Assembly: GCF_004569505.1 (NCBI RefSeq)
Contig: NZ_SPPK01000004.1
Coordinates: forward strand, 1 to 64,000
Length of the DNA: 64,000 bases
Reading direction: 5' to 3'
Source: Dysgonomonas mossii
GTDB taxonomy: Bacteria > Bacteroidota > Bacteroidia > Bacteroidales > Dysgonomonadaceae
The position numbers were made by a program, and so were the translations under genes. Below are positions 17,217 to 27,474 of the stretch, piece by piece. The notes beneath the pieces are model-generated. The model saw only the letters and a list, made by a program, of their open reading frames with translations. It was not told the origin of the DNA and did no database searches. Each line of letters starts with the position of its first letter. The stretch's first letter is position 1.

Positions 17217-20200
17217 ATGTTAGATTTTAGAAGTTATAAGAAATTCCAAAACAAAGTCAATAATAAACCTTTTTACGGTGAATTGTTTAATACAGAACAG
17301 TTGGCAGAGTATTCGAAAGCACTTGGAGAGGATCATCAGGCAACAGGGAGTACACAGAGTAATTATCTGCGAGAGCAATTAGATTATAATGATGGTGTTC
17401 TGTACGATTTCAATAATGAAATGTTAACAAGTAGCAATCGAAGTTATGTAACTCCCGCTATCGAATGGATGATCGACAATTTTTATTTAATTGAAGAGCA
17501 TATTTTATTAGCCCGACATCACTACCCCAAGGAGTATAACCAAGAACTTCCTTGTCTCTTAAAAGGTGAATATAAAGGGATACCCCGTATATATTCTTCA
17601 GTCATAGAACTCATCTCCCATACAGATTCTCAGATTGATATAGAATCGCTTTCTGCTTTTTATAAGACATACCAAATAAAATCTGCCCTCAAGATAGGAG
17701 AGTTATGGGCAATTCCTATTATGTTACGGTTGGCGTTAATCGAAAATTTGCAACGTATTGCAACTCGATTACAGTTAAATACGAAACATCGAGATACAGC
17801 AAAACTGTGGGTCGACAAGTTGGAAGATACCGCTCTCAAAAAGCCCTCCAAATTGATTGAGATAGTAGCTGATATGTCCCATTCCGATATCCCGACATCC
17901 GGTTCTTTTGTATCGGAATTCAGTCAACGGTTATCGTCTCAAAATTCGACATTACAGATAGCCCGGAATTGGCTTGAACAAAAACTGGCGGAGGACGGGC
18001 TTTTTATAGACGAACTGATCTATCAGGAAAATCAAAATCAGGCAGCAAATCAATTATCTGTTAGTCATATCATAAATAGTCTCCGGTTTATAAATACAAC
18101 CGACTGGAAAATATTTGTTGAAAAACAAAGTATTGTAGAGCAAATCTTACTTAAAGATCCCTCCGGAACTTATGGATCTATGGATTTTAATACTCGTGAC
18201 CATTATAGACATATTATAGAATCATTAGCACAAAACAGCCTTAGATCAGAGATTGAAATCGCTCAATCTGCAATTACATTAACCCAATTGTATAAAGATA
18301 CAGGCACACGACAAGCTCATGTAGGCTATTTTTTAATAGGTGATGGAAAATATTTACTCGAAAAAGAAATTGATGTAAAAAAGACTGTCTCGACAAGAAT
18401 AAAAAATGTATTAAGAGGTGCTCCCTTAGCTGTTTATGCCGGATCTATAGCTGTATTATCTCTACTAGGATTTATCCTATTTGTTTCTGTCTTTCAATCT
18501 AAAGAAATATCAATAACACATTGGCATTTCATAATTTTATCATTTCTCTTTCTTATTTTCATTAGCCAGTTTGCAGTATTCTTCGTCAATTGGATAATTA
18601 CACTTTTTGCAAAACCGGATATTCTACCTCGGCTCGATTTTTCCAAATCGATACCGATCCAATACCGTACAATGGTTGTTATCCCAACCATCATTTCGAA
18701 TGAAGAAAATATTGATAGTCTTATCTCCCAATTGGAACTTCATTATCTATCGAATAGAAATACCAACCTTCATTTTGGATTATTGACAGACTTTCCAGAT
18801 GCTCCTAACGAGAAAGAGGCCTCCGATGATCTCTTGCTCAACCGGGCACGTTTAGGGATTGAAAATCTCAATAAAAAGTACAGGATTGATAACGGCACTT
18901 TGTTCTATCTATTTCACCGTCCCCGTCAACGGAATCCGAAAGAAAAAACATGGATGGGATATGAGCGAAAAAGAGGTAAGCTAATGGAATTTAATTCATT
19001 ACTAAGAGGAACGGAAAACAACTGCTTCTCACGCATTGAAGAAGAACTGTCTATATTGCTAAGCTTTAAGTATGTGATAACCTTAGATGCAGACACACAA
19101 TTATCGCCCGACACTGCTCATAAGCTGATAGGAACAATGGCTCACCCGCTGAATCAGGCAGAACTTGATGTGAAACGCAATGTTGTAATTCGGGGTTATG
19201 GTATTCTTCAACCTCGCGTTTCGTCCAATCTTGTCAGCAGTCAATGTTCCCCTTTCTCACGCTTGTTTACAGGCGACTCGGGTATTGATATTTACACACA
19301 AACTGTATCCGATGTTTATCAAGATGTGTTTCACGAAGGTTCTTATATGGGTAAAGGTATTTATGATGTAGATGCTTTTGAAACCAGCTTAAACAACCGT
19401 TTTCCTGAGAACAAAATACTTAGCCATGATTTGTTGGAATCATCCTATATACGTTCCGGACTTGTTAGTGATATAGAAGTTTCCGAATCATTTCCTTCGG
19501 GTTATAATATGGATGCAAACCGTCGTTTTCGCTGGATACGGGGCGACTGGCAAATCTTACAATGGATATTGCCTTGCATTCCTAATTCGGGTAAAGGTTT
19601 TTCCCGAAATCCTATTTCGAGTTTAAGCAAATGGAAAATACTTGATAATTTACGTCGAAGTATAGTCTCGCCTGCAACATTGTTATTTTTGATCGGATTT
19701 ACAACATTGTTTCCTCAAAAACTTTGGGCAGGTCTATTGTTGATTCTTCTCATTACCGCTCTTCCTTTTGTATTGGAGAATATAACCAACTCTTTACGCA
19801 AAGCAAAGGACCAATCGTGGAAACTCCATTTATGGGAGGTCTTAGAAAAGAGCATGCATCAATTTAAACAGGTTTTATTTGCATTCGTTGTTCTTCCATA
19901 CGAAGCCTATCTATGTGTAAAAGCAATTATTGTCACTCTTTGGCGGCTCACTATATCTCATAAACATCTGATGCAATGGCAAACCTCTGCCGATGTAGAG
20001 AAAAAAGCAGTTAATACGCTATCGGGATTCTATAATAGAATGTGGTTTTCGCCGGTAATGGCTATCTTCTGCGGAATATCGTTAGGTATGTACAACCCTA
20101 TCATGCTATACGTTTCTCCGTTTTTATTTATATGGATAATTGCTCCATATATCGCTTGGCGCGCAAGTTGTCCCACAAGCCCCAAAATATCTCACATAAC

Positions 20201-23200
20201 AGATGGACAAGATCTTTTACTACACCGTATAGCCCGTAAAACCTGGCATTTTTTCGAGATATTTGTTAATGAAAAGGAGAACTGGTTAGCACCCGACAAT
20301 TTTCAGGAGACACCCAATCCTGCTATTGCTTCCCGGACTTCTCCTACCAATATTGGTCTGTCGTTATTAGCCAATTTATCCGCCTTTGATTTAGGATACC
20401 TGACAGCCGGAAAGCTTGTAGAACGAACAACGTTGACTTTCGATACAATGACAAAACTGCAAAAACACAGGGGGCATCTGTATAATTGGTATAATACCGA
20501 AACACTTGAGCCAATGCTTCCGTTGTATGTATCGAGTGTAGATAGTGGTAATCTGGCAGGACATTTGCTTACACTTGCTCAAGGGCTAAGGGAATTGGAA
20601 GAAGATAATATTTACAAGCCTGTTATTTTCGAAGGGATGCTTGACACTGTACAGACAATGAGAAGCATTGACTGCAAAAATAAGGCTTTGATTCTATTCG
20701 AAAAGGAATTGTTTAAACCTTTGCCCGAGACTTTAACCGCCGCGTTTGCCCTTTTAAAATCGGCAGAACAACAAATCGAACAGATCAATAATACTTTATC
20801 ATCCGACGATGCCATACTAAACTCATGGGGTGCGGTATTAAAGAAAAACTGTAAAGAGTATGTTGACGAAATGCTTTTTCTTGCCCCTTGGCTTGCCATA
20901 TCACTTCCTGTTCCTGTTGAAAGATCGGGAGAAAGTATTGAAGATGTACAGATGAATCATATAATCTCTGCACTGGAAGCTTTAGATTATGTGCCTACGT
21001 TAACACAAATAGCCAATTTAGAAGCTACCGGTATTTGTTCACAAATTCAATCTGTATTAGACCAATTCTCTGGCAAAGAGAATCTATTTGCTGATAGAGA
21101 AATAAAATGCTTTACACAATGGCAGGCTTGCCTGAAAAACGCAATAAAGAATGCAAAACAAAGAATACAAATTCTCAATGTTCTAGCACAGCAAAGTGAT
21201 AGTTTTGCCAAAATGGATTTTGCCTTTTTATATGATCCAATAAAGAAGTTATTCTCGATCGGATATAATGTCATCGAACAACGGATGGATCAAGGTTCGT
21301 ACGATATGCTAGCTTCCGAAGCACGCTTGTGTAGTTATGTAGCCATAGCTCAAGGACAAATTCCGTTAGAGCATTGGTTTTCGCTGAGCAGATTACTGAT
21401 TTTTTCGCAGGGCAAACCTATATTAGTTTCATGGAGTGGCTCTATGTTCGAATATCTGATGCCACTGCTGGTTATGCCAAATTATGAGCAAACATTGCTC
21501 GATCAAACCTACAAAGGAGTCATCTATGAACAAATCGAATACGGTAAAAAATTCGGTATCCCTTGGGGAATTTCAGAATCAGGATTAAATCGTACCGATA
21601 CTCAATTCAATTATCAATATAAAGCTTTCGGAATACCAAGTTTGGGATTGAAGCGAGGTTTGTCAAAAGACTTGGTGATTGCACCTTATGCCACTCTTCT
21701 GGCTCTGATGGTTAATTCGCGAAAAGCGTGCGAAAATTTGGAACGGCTTACCGATGATGGCTTTGAAGGCTTGTATGGTTATTATGAGGCTGTTGATTAT
21801 ACACCGTCTCATCTGCCGTTAAATGCAACAAGCATAGCTGTTCATTCCTATATGGCACATCATCAAGGTATGGGACTTGTATCGATATCCAACATAATGA
21901 AAGGAAATAAGATGCAGGAGCGTTTTATGTCTTGCCCGATGATTAAGGCTTTTGAACCTCTGTTACAGGAGAAAAATCCTCATAATATAAAGATCGATGT
22001 TATATCGGATGATTCTAAGTTTGAGATTGAAGGAATTAATCCACTGTTATCCAATAGTGTATATTACACTCGAGTTTTTGACAATAAAAACATACCGCCT
22101 GAAGTTAACTTCTTGTCTAACGGACGTTATCAGATAATGATAAATAACGGTGGCGGAGGCTATAGTCGATGGAATAATTTAGCAGTCACCCGTTGGCGTG
22201 AAGATGCAACGGCAGGTTGTCATGGCTTGTTTGTTTATTTGTGCGATGTTGATACAGGAGAATACTGGTCGATCGGGAACCAACCGATACCAAGTTCTTC
22301 TGATGATTATAGCGTAAAATTCACTCAGGCTTATGCCGAATTTAAACAACAACATTCTAAATTGGAAGTAAGAACAACCATATGTGTTTCACCCGAGGAT
22401 GATATGGAACTGAGGCGAATAACCTTAACCAACCATACCAATAAGCCCCGGAGAGTAGAGCTGACTACATACAGCGAAGTGGTTATATCATCGCAAGATG
22501 CTGATGAAGCACACCTTGCTTTCAATAACTTATTTGTACAAACCAAATTCAATGCAGCAGCCTCGGCCATATTGTGTACCCGGCGTCCCCGTTCGCAGGA
22601 AGAAACACCACCATACTTACTGCATTTGCTTTTATCCGGGCAAGATCAGGAAAATGACGTTTCATGCGAAACAGACAGGGCTTCTTTTATTGGTCGTGGA
22701 CATTCATTGGCAAGGCCTTTGGCAATGAGGCAATCCGGAACCTTATCAAACAGCGAGGGTTCTGTTCTTGACCCCTGTATTGCATTGCGACGGTCGATCA
22801 TTATTCCAGCCCGAAAGAGTGTAAAAGTATATGTGCTACTTGGCATGTCCGACACGCATCAGGGGGCATTGTCCCTATCGGATAAATACCAGAACATCCG
22901 TATGACCGATCGTGCTTTCGAATTGGCATGGACTCACAGTCAGGTGGTTCTTTATCAACTTAATATTACCGAGACCGAAGCTCAGGTTTTTGCTAAAATG
23001 GCAGGAGCTTTGGTTTATGCTAACCCTTTGTTCAGGACAGATCCGAATATCCTAAAAAACAACAGACGCGGACAAAACGGATTGTGGAGTTATGGTATTT
23101 CTGGTGATATTCCGTTAGTGTTATTGCGAATAAAGGATATAACAAATATAGAGCTGGTACGTCAATTGGTTTTGGCACATGCTTACTGGCGAATGAAGGG

Positions 23201-25922
23201 GTTAATAGTTGATCTTGTTATATTGAATGAAGACACATCGGTGTATCGCCAATCATTGTATGATGAGATAATAAACCTGATACATAGTGGCGTAGATGCT
23301 ACGTTTTTAGAAAAGCAAGGTGGCATTTATGTTCGACGGATAGAGCATATGCCACATGAAGATATATTGCTTCTTCAGTCCGTTGCCCGAATTGTAATAG
23401 ATGATGAGCAAGGGACATTATTCGACCAAATGGAAGGGAAGTTAACTACAGATGTTCAGACTTCGATATTAAAACCAACACGTACTGTAAACACAACAGT
23501 AGAAACTGAATTAGCTCAGCGTAATTTAATTTTCTCTAATGGTTTTGGAGGATTTACGCCCGATGGGCAGGAGTATGTTATTACATTAAAACCGGGAGAA
23601 TCGACACCCGCTCCTTGGTGTAATGTATTGGCAAATGAACATTTTGGAACGGTGGTATCTGAAAGCGGTAGCGCTTATACCTGGGGCGAAAATGCACATG
23701 AGTTCCGTATTACACCTTGGCATAACGATACAATTCTGGACTCATCGGGTGAAGCCTTTTATATTCGCGACGAAGAAACCGGACAGTATTGGTCTCCAAC
23801 ACCATATCCTGCAAGAGGAAATACCCCTTATGTTACTCGACATGGTTTTGGCTATACTGTCTTTGAGCATACTGAAAATGGAATAAAATCAGAACTGTGG
23901 ATGTATGTGGCTTTGGACACATCTATAAAATTCACAATCTTAAAAATAAAGAATATCTCCAATCGTCCGCGGAACTTATCTGTTACCGGCTATTATGAAT
24001 GGGCGTTGGCAGAGAAAAAATCCAAAAGTCTTTTACATACTCAGACGGAGGTCGATATAGAAACAGGGGTGCTTTTTGCTCATAATTTCTATAACTCAGA
24101 TTTCGCAGGAAAGATTGCTTTTATAGATGTCAATGAGACCCGAACGGTGACAGGCGATCGAAAAGAATTTATTGGGCAAAATGGAAGTTTATCTGATCCT
24201 GAAGCGATGAAGCATACTCGTCTATCAGGAAAAACAGGAGCAGGCATGGATGCTTGTGGAGTCATTCAAGTTATTTTTAATTTAGCAGAGGGGAAAACTA
24301 AAGAGACTCGTTTCAAGTTAGGATTTGCTCAGAATAAAGAGGAGATGAAGCAATTAGTCCGCCGTTATCGACAAATAGGATCTTCACAACAAACATTAGA
24401 TAGTGTTCGCAACTATTGGAATCAAACACTTGGTGGAATCAAAGTAGACACTCCTGATTCTTCGGTCAATGTAATGGCTAACGGTTGGTTACTTTATCAA
24501 ACGTTGAGTAGCCGTATTTGGGCACGTTCGGGATTCTACCAATCGGGAGGAGCTTATGGTTTCCGCGACCAGTTACAGGACGTAATGGCTCTGGTTCATG
24601 TTGAACCCGATATAACCCGGAAGCAAATACCTCGTGCAGCCGCGCATCAATTTACCGAAGGCGATGTGCAACATTGGTGGCATCCTCCGATGGATAGAGG
24701 TGTACGAACCCATTTTTCGGACGATTATTTGTGGTTGCCTTATGTTGCATGTCAATATATTTCGACTGTTGGGGATAATGAGATTTTAGACGAAGTCGTA
24801 TCGTTTATCGAAGGCCGGGAGCTACGGGCAGACGAAGAATCATATTACGATCAGCCCAATCATTCAGCCCAATCTGCATCTCTTTATGAACATTGCGTGA
24901 GGAGTATTAAGTATGGTCTTAAATTTGGCATACACGGCTTACCTCTCATGGGATGTGGCGATTGGAACGATGGTATGAATCTGGTTGGAAAAGAAGGAAA
25001 AGGCGAGAGTGTTTGGCTCGGTTTCTTTTTGTATGATGTATTAGCCAAGTTTTCGGATGTGGCAAGGCTTCTTAATGATGAATCTTTTGCTCAGTATTGT
25101 GTAGATCAAGCAAAAGAATTGCAAAAAAACATCAGGTTACATGCTTGGGATGGCAAATGGTATCGTCGAGCCTTTTTTGATGACGGTAGTCCTCTCGGTT
25201 CTGTTTTGAATGAAGAATGCCGGATTGATTCCATTGCTCAAAGTTGGTCGGTAATTAGTGGTGCAGGAGATAAGGAGCGTTCGGCAATGGCCATGAAGCA
25301 AGTTGATATGCAGCTAGTCGAAAGAGAGGCCAAACTCATCCGATTGTTTACACCTTCATTTGATAAATCATCTCTAAATCCGGGTTATATAAAAGGGTAT
25401 ATTCCGGGAGTCCGTGAAAACGGAGGGCAATATACTCACGCAGCCATCTGGACAGCGTTGGCTTTTGCCATGATGGGAGAAACAGATAAAGCATGGGAGC
25501 TTTTCGATTTACTGAATCCGGTACAACATGGGGCTACAGCGGCAGCTATTGCCATTTACAAAGTTGAGCCTTATGTGGTAGCTGCCGATGTGTACACAAA
25601 TCCTCAGCATCTCGGAAGAGGCGGCTGGACATGGTATACAGGTTCGGCATCGTGGATCTATCGGCTGTTAATGGAAGCATTGCTAGGCATCAATCGTGTG
25701 GGAGATAAACTACATCTAACACCTCATCTGAAAAAAGAATGGGATAGTTACAAAATACATTATCGTTTTCAAGAGACTGTTTATCTCATCACATTCAATC
25801 GCATCAAAGACTCTGCAATAGAACCTTATCTTGTTTTAGATGGGCAGAAACAAGATAATTTAAACACTTTATGTATGAAAAATGATTATGAAGAACATTT
25901 TGTTGAGGTTTGGATTAGGTAG
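17217..25922 (+). CDS. Cyclic beta-1,2-glucan synthase (NdvB/ChvB/Cgs-like)
   Basis: This is a 2901-residue inner-membrane protein, close to the roughly 2870 residues of Brucella Cgs. The N-terminal region is followed by two membrane helices (about 400-460). A GT84 glycosyltransferase follows with LDADTQLSPDTA near 621, GSYMGKGIYDVDAFE near 707 and RFRWIRGDWQI near 771. More membrane helices lie at about 820-980. A glucoamylase-like module at about 1270-1560 has GIPWGISESGLN and MAHHQGMG. Two GH94-type phosphorylase parts follow, the second with CGDWNDGMN near 2578. Such enzymes prime, elongate and cyclise beta-1,2-glucan, a periplasmic osmoprotectant. All modules look intact. No export gene (NdvA/Cgt ABC transporter) is adjacent. 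A terminator follows directly. Confidence 0.88.
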   Translation: MLDFRSYKKFQNKVNNKPFYGELFNTEQLAEYSKALGEDHQATGSTQSNYLREQLDYNDGVLYDFNNEMLTSSNRSYVTPAIEWMIDNFYLIEEHILLARHHYPKEYNQELPCLLKGEYKGIPRIYSSVIELISHTDSQIDIESLSAFYKTYQIKSALKIGELWAIPIMLRLALIENLQRIATRLQLNTKHRDTAKLWVDKLEDTALKKPSKLIEIVADMSHSDIPTSGSFVSEFSQRLSSQNSTLQIARNWLEQKLAEDGLFIDELIYQENQNQAANQLSVSHIINSLRFINTTDWKIFVEKQSIVEQILLKDPSGTYGSMDFNTRDHYRHIIESLAQNSLRSEIEIAQSAITLTQLYKDTGTRQAHVGYFLIGDGKYLLEKEIDVKKTVSTRIKNVLRGAPLAVYAGSIAVLSLLGFILFVSVFQSKEISITHWHFIILSFLFLIFISQFAVFFVNWIITLFAKPDILPRLDFSKSIPIQYRTMVVIPTIISNEENIDSLISQLELHYLSNRNTNLHFGLLTDFPDAPNEKEASDDLLLNRARLGIENLNKKYRIDNGTLFYLFHRPRQRNPKEKTWMGYERKRGKLMEFNSLLRGTENNCFSRIEEELSILLSFKYVITLDADTQLSPDTAHKLIGTMAHPLNQAELDVKRNVVIRGYGILQPRVSSNLVSSQCSPFSRLFTGDSGIDIYTQTVSDVYQDVFHEGSYMGKGIYDVDAFETSLNNRFPENKILSHDLLESSYIRSGLVSDIEVSESFPSGYNMDANRRFRWIRGDWQILQWILPCIPNSGKGFSRNPISSLSKWKILDNLRRSIVSPATLLFLIGFTTLFPQKLWAGLLLILLITALPFVLENITNSLRKAKDQSWKLHLWEVLEKSMHQFKQVLFAFVVLPYEAYLCVKAIIVTLWRLTISHKHLMQWQTSADVEKKAVNTLSGFYNRMWFSPVMAIFCGISLGMYNPIMLYVSPFLFIWIIAPYIAWRASCPTSPKISHITDGQDLLLHRIARKTWHFFEIFVNEKENWLAPDNFQETPNPAIASRTSPTNIGLSLLANLSAFDLGYLTAGKLVERTTLTFDTMTKLQKHRGHLYNWYNTETLEPMLPLYVSSVDSGNLAGHLLTLAQGLRELEEDNIYKPVIFEGMLDTVQTMRSIDCKNKALILFEKELFKPLPETLTAAFALLKSAEQQIEQINNTLSSDDAILNSWGAVLKKNCKEYVDEMLFLAPWLAISLPVPVERSGESIEDVQMNHIISALEALDYVPTLTQIANLEATGICSQIQSVLDQFSGKENLFADREIKCFTQWQACLKNAIKNAKQRIQILNVLAQQSDSFAKMDFAFLYDPIKKLFSIGYNVIEQRMDQGSYDMLASEARLCSYVAIAQGQIPLEHWFSLSRLLIFSQGKPILVSWSGSMFEYLMPLLVMPNYEQTLLDQTYKGVIYEQIEYGKKFGIPWGISESGLNRTDTQFNYQYKAFGIPSLGLKRGLSKDLVIAPYATLLALMVNSRKACENLERLTDDGFEGLYGYYEAVDYTPSHLPLNATSIAVHSYMAHHQGMGLVSISNIMKGNKMQERFMSCPMIKAFEPLLQEKNPHNIKIDVISDDSKFEIEGINPLLSNSVYYTRVFDNKNIPPEVNFLSNGRYQIMINNGGGGYSRWNNLAVTRWREDATAGCHGLFVYLCDVDTGEYWSIGNQPIPSSSDDYSVKFTQAYAEFKQQHSKLEVRTTICVSPEDDMELRRITLTNHTNKPRRVELTTYSEVVISSQDADEAHLAFNNLFVQTKFNAAASAILCTRRPRSQEETPPYLLHLLLSGQDQENDVSCETDRASFIGRGHSLARPLAMRQSGTLSNSEGSVLDPCIALRRSIIIPARKSVKVYVLLGMSDTHQGALSLSDKYQNIRMTDRAFELAWTHSQVVLYQLNITETEAQVFAKMAGALVYANPLFRTDPNILKNNRRGQNGLWSYGISGDIPLVLLRIKDITNIELVRQLVLAHAYWRMKGLIVDLVILNEDTSVYRQSLYDEIINLIHSGVDATFLEKQGGIYVRRIEHMPHEDILLLQSVARIVIDDEQGTLFDQMEGKLTTDVQTSILKPTRTVNTTVETELAQRNLIFSNGFGGFTPDGQEYVITLKPGESTPAPWCNVLANEHFGTVVSESGSAYTWGENAHEFRITPWHNDTILDSSGEAFYIRDEETGQYWSPTPYPARGNTPYVTRHGFGYTVFEHTENGIKSELWMYVALDTSIKFTILKIKNISNRPRNLSVTGYYEWALAEKKSKSLLHTQTEVDIETGVLFAHNFYNSDFAGKIAFIDVNETRTVTGDRKEFIGQNGSLSDPEAMKHTRLSGKTGAGMDACGVIQVIFNLAEGKTKETRFKLGFAQNKEEMKQLVRRYRQIGSSQQTLDSVRNYWNQTLGGIKVDTPDSSVNVMANGWLLYQTLSSRIWARSGFYQSGGAYGFRDQLQDVMALVHVEPDITRKQIPRAAAHQFTEGDVQHWWHPPMDRGVRTHFSDDYLWLPYVACQYISTVGDNEILDEVVSFIEGRELRADEESYYDQPNHSAQSASLYEHCVRSIKYGLKFGIHGLPLMGCGDWNDGMNLVGKEGKGESVWLGFFLYDVLAKFSDVARLLNDESFAQYCVDQAKELQKNIRLHAWDGKWYRRAFFDDGSPLGSVLNEECRIDSIAQSWSVISGAGDKERSAMAMKQVDMQLVEREAKLIRLFTPSFDKSSLNPGYIKGYIPGVRENGGQYTHAAIWTALAFAMMGETDKAWELFDLLNPVQHGATAAAIAIYKVEPYVVAADVYTNPQHLGRGGWTWYTGSASWIYRLLMEALLGINRVGDKLHLTPHLKKEWDSYKIHYRFQETVYLITFNRIKDSAIEPYLVLDGQKQDNLNTLCMKNDYEEHFVEVWIR

Positions 25923-25956
25923 TAAGATATGAAATTGTATAGCCTCAATAAAATAG

Positions 25957-26005
25957 AAAAAACTTCCTCAAAAGGTCAAATTAAAGCCTTTGGAGGAGGT
26001 TTTAC
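25957..26005. terminator. Long bidirectional terminator between convergent genes
   Basis: AAAACTTCCTCAAAAGG pairs with CCTTTGGAGGAGGTTTT with few mismatches around a ten-base loop. It lies between the glucan synthase and the convergent AraC gene and overlaps that gene's stop codon. Confidence 0.75.
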
Positions 26006-26562
26006 AAGTTTTCTATATTATTCCGGCGTTTATTCTTAAGGTTTTTATAAAAAGTAGGAGTCAATCCTGTCACTTTTTTAAGTTGATTGGACAAGTGAGC
26101 GACACTGCTATAATGTAATTTGTAGGAAATTTCGGTAAGGTTCAATTCATCATAAAGAATTAATTCTTTTACCTTTTCTATTTTATGTATAATAATAAAA
26201 TGTTCAATAGTAACACCTTCTGCTTCCGAAAATAAATTGGCTAAATAAGTGTAGTTATTATTTAATTTTTCGCTCAGATAATCAGAAAAATTGACTTTTA
26301 GTTCTTCTCTAGCGTGATGTATCAGTTCTATAATTATAGTTTTTATCTGTTCTATTTGGATTGCCTTTTTATCATCCATCAATTTAAGTCCCGATTTCAA
26401 TAGTATTGTTCGAAGCTGCTCTTGTTGGTCAATTGAAATTTTCTCTATAGTTTCTATTACCCCCAACCGAACACTGGAATATTTGATCCCAATTTCCTCA
26501 AGATTGGATTTCACCATCATTATGCAACGACGACTAACCATATATTTGACATATATCTTCAT
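26002..26562 (-). CDS. AraC-family transcriptional regulator (paralogue 2)
   Basis: This 186-residue regulator has the same architecture as the product of 5971-6540: N-terminus MKIYVKYMVSRRC, a middle helical region (IQIEQIKTIIIELIHH), and a C-terminal AraC helix-turn-helix with EISYKLHYSSVAHLSNQLKK and GLTPTFYK. It has no cupin or other recognisable sensor domain. It converges on the glucan synthase and is transcribed from its own promoter region (26563-26660). With its paralogue it frames the stress locus, suggesting partly redundant or cross-regulating activators. Confidence 0.85.
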   Translation of the reverse strand: MKIYVKYMVSRRCIMMVKSNLEEIGIKYSSVRLGVIETIEKISIDQQEQLRTILLKSGLKLMDDKKAIQIEQIKTIIIELIHHAREELKVNFSDYLSEKLNNNYTYLANLFSEAEGVTIEHFIIIHKIEKVKELILYDELNLTEISYKLHYSSVAHLSNQLKKVTGLTPTFYKNLKNKRRNNIENL

Positions 26563-26662
26563 TGGAGTGTTTATTTGACTGTAATATACTGATTTATTTA
26601 GGGCTGTTTGAAGATGAAGTATCTAGAAGATATCATTCAATTATATTCTAAACAAGTACAGA

Positions 26663-26694
26663 AAACGGGTAAGTATAATTACTTACCCGTTTGA
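26663..26694. terminator. Intrinsic terminator after the second RRM gene
   Basis: AAACGGGTAAGT pairs perfectly with ACTTACCCGTTT around a six-base loop, in the minus-strand path of the RRM gene. Confidence 0.8.
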
Positions 26695-26716
26695 TATTAT
26701 AGATCAATTCGTTTGA

Positions 26717-27025
26717 TTAGTAACGATTTCCATTGTAGCCACCATTTCCACCACGGTTGTTGTAACCTCCGCTAGCTCTATCTGTTTTAGGGCGAGCAAT
26801 AGTTGCAGTGATCGTCTTGCCTTCATAATCAGCATCATTTAACTCATTAATAGCTTTTTGACCTTCTGCATCATTAGGCATTTCAACAAAGCCGAATCCA
26901 CGGGATTTTCCGGTTTCTCTGTCTGTAATAATCTTAGTAGATTCTACTTCGCCATAGGCTGTAAATAATTCCTGTAAACTCTCGCTTGTTGTGCTAAAGT
27001 TTAGATTCGATACGTAAATGTTCAT
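26717..27025 (-). CDS. RRM-type RNA-binding protein (paralogue 2)
   Basis: This 102-residue protein has one RNA-recognition motif with RNP2 IYVSNL and RNP1 SRGFGFVEM, then a Gly/Asn/Arg tail ending GNGGYNGNRY. It is a paralogue of the protein at 14023-14322, with about half of the RRM identical. It is probably an RNA chaperone. It is monocistronic between its terminator and about 150 bases of upstream sequence. Confidence 0.92.
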   Translation of the reverse strand: MNIYVSNLNFSTTSESLQELFTAYGEVESTKIITDRETGKSRGFGFVEMPNDAEGQKAINELNDADYEGKTITATIARPKTDRASGGYNNRGGNGGYNGNRY

Positions 27026-27176
27026 TCTTTTTATTATTAATTATTATTGGACATCCTTATTGATTAGACGGCTCCTTACAGCATTCATCATGCCTCTTGG
27101 ACCACATTCCAAATTGAATGTTACCATGTTTATTTCTAAAATATCTTTGTTTATATAGGAATAGCTGTTCTGTGAT

Positions 27177-27416
27177 TTATATTTTTGATTTATGCAATCT
27201 GATATATTTATCCACTCGGGCATCTATTTCCTCCTGGGACAAATGGGCCGGGAGTTCGATTGTTGTCCTGTCGCTAATTATGACATGGATAACAGACCCA
27301 TTTTTTTCCTTTACATTTTTCAATACAGATTCAGCCTGCTGGGTGGCTGAAGTCCTTTCAGAGCGGGTTATCTCGCCCTCTTTCCTGTTTATCGAAGAGC
27401 TTTGTCTTGTTGCCAT
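27177..27416 (-). CDS. Small conserved-looking protein of unknown function
   Basis: This 79-residue soluble protein has a Ser/Arg-rich start (ATRQSSSINRKEGEITRSER) and a tail like a short alpha/beta fold (SVIHVIISDRTTIELPAHLS, then EEIDARVDKYIRLHKSK). I do not recognise a family with confidence. It lies 58 bases downstream of the alarmone synthetase gene on the same strand, so it may be the last gene of that operon. Confidence 0.6.
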   Translation of the reverse strand: MATRQSSSINRKEGEITRSERTSATQQAESVLKNVKEKNGSVIHVIISDRTTIELPAHLSQEEIDARVDKYIRLHKSKI

Positions 27417-27474
27417 TTTTGTTTTGATTTGCCTTATTTATTTTTACATATACGAAAGTCTTGTTCAATAGCTA

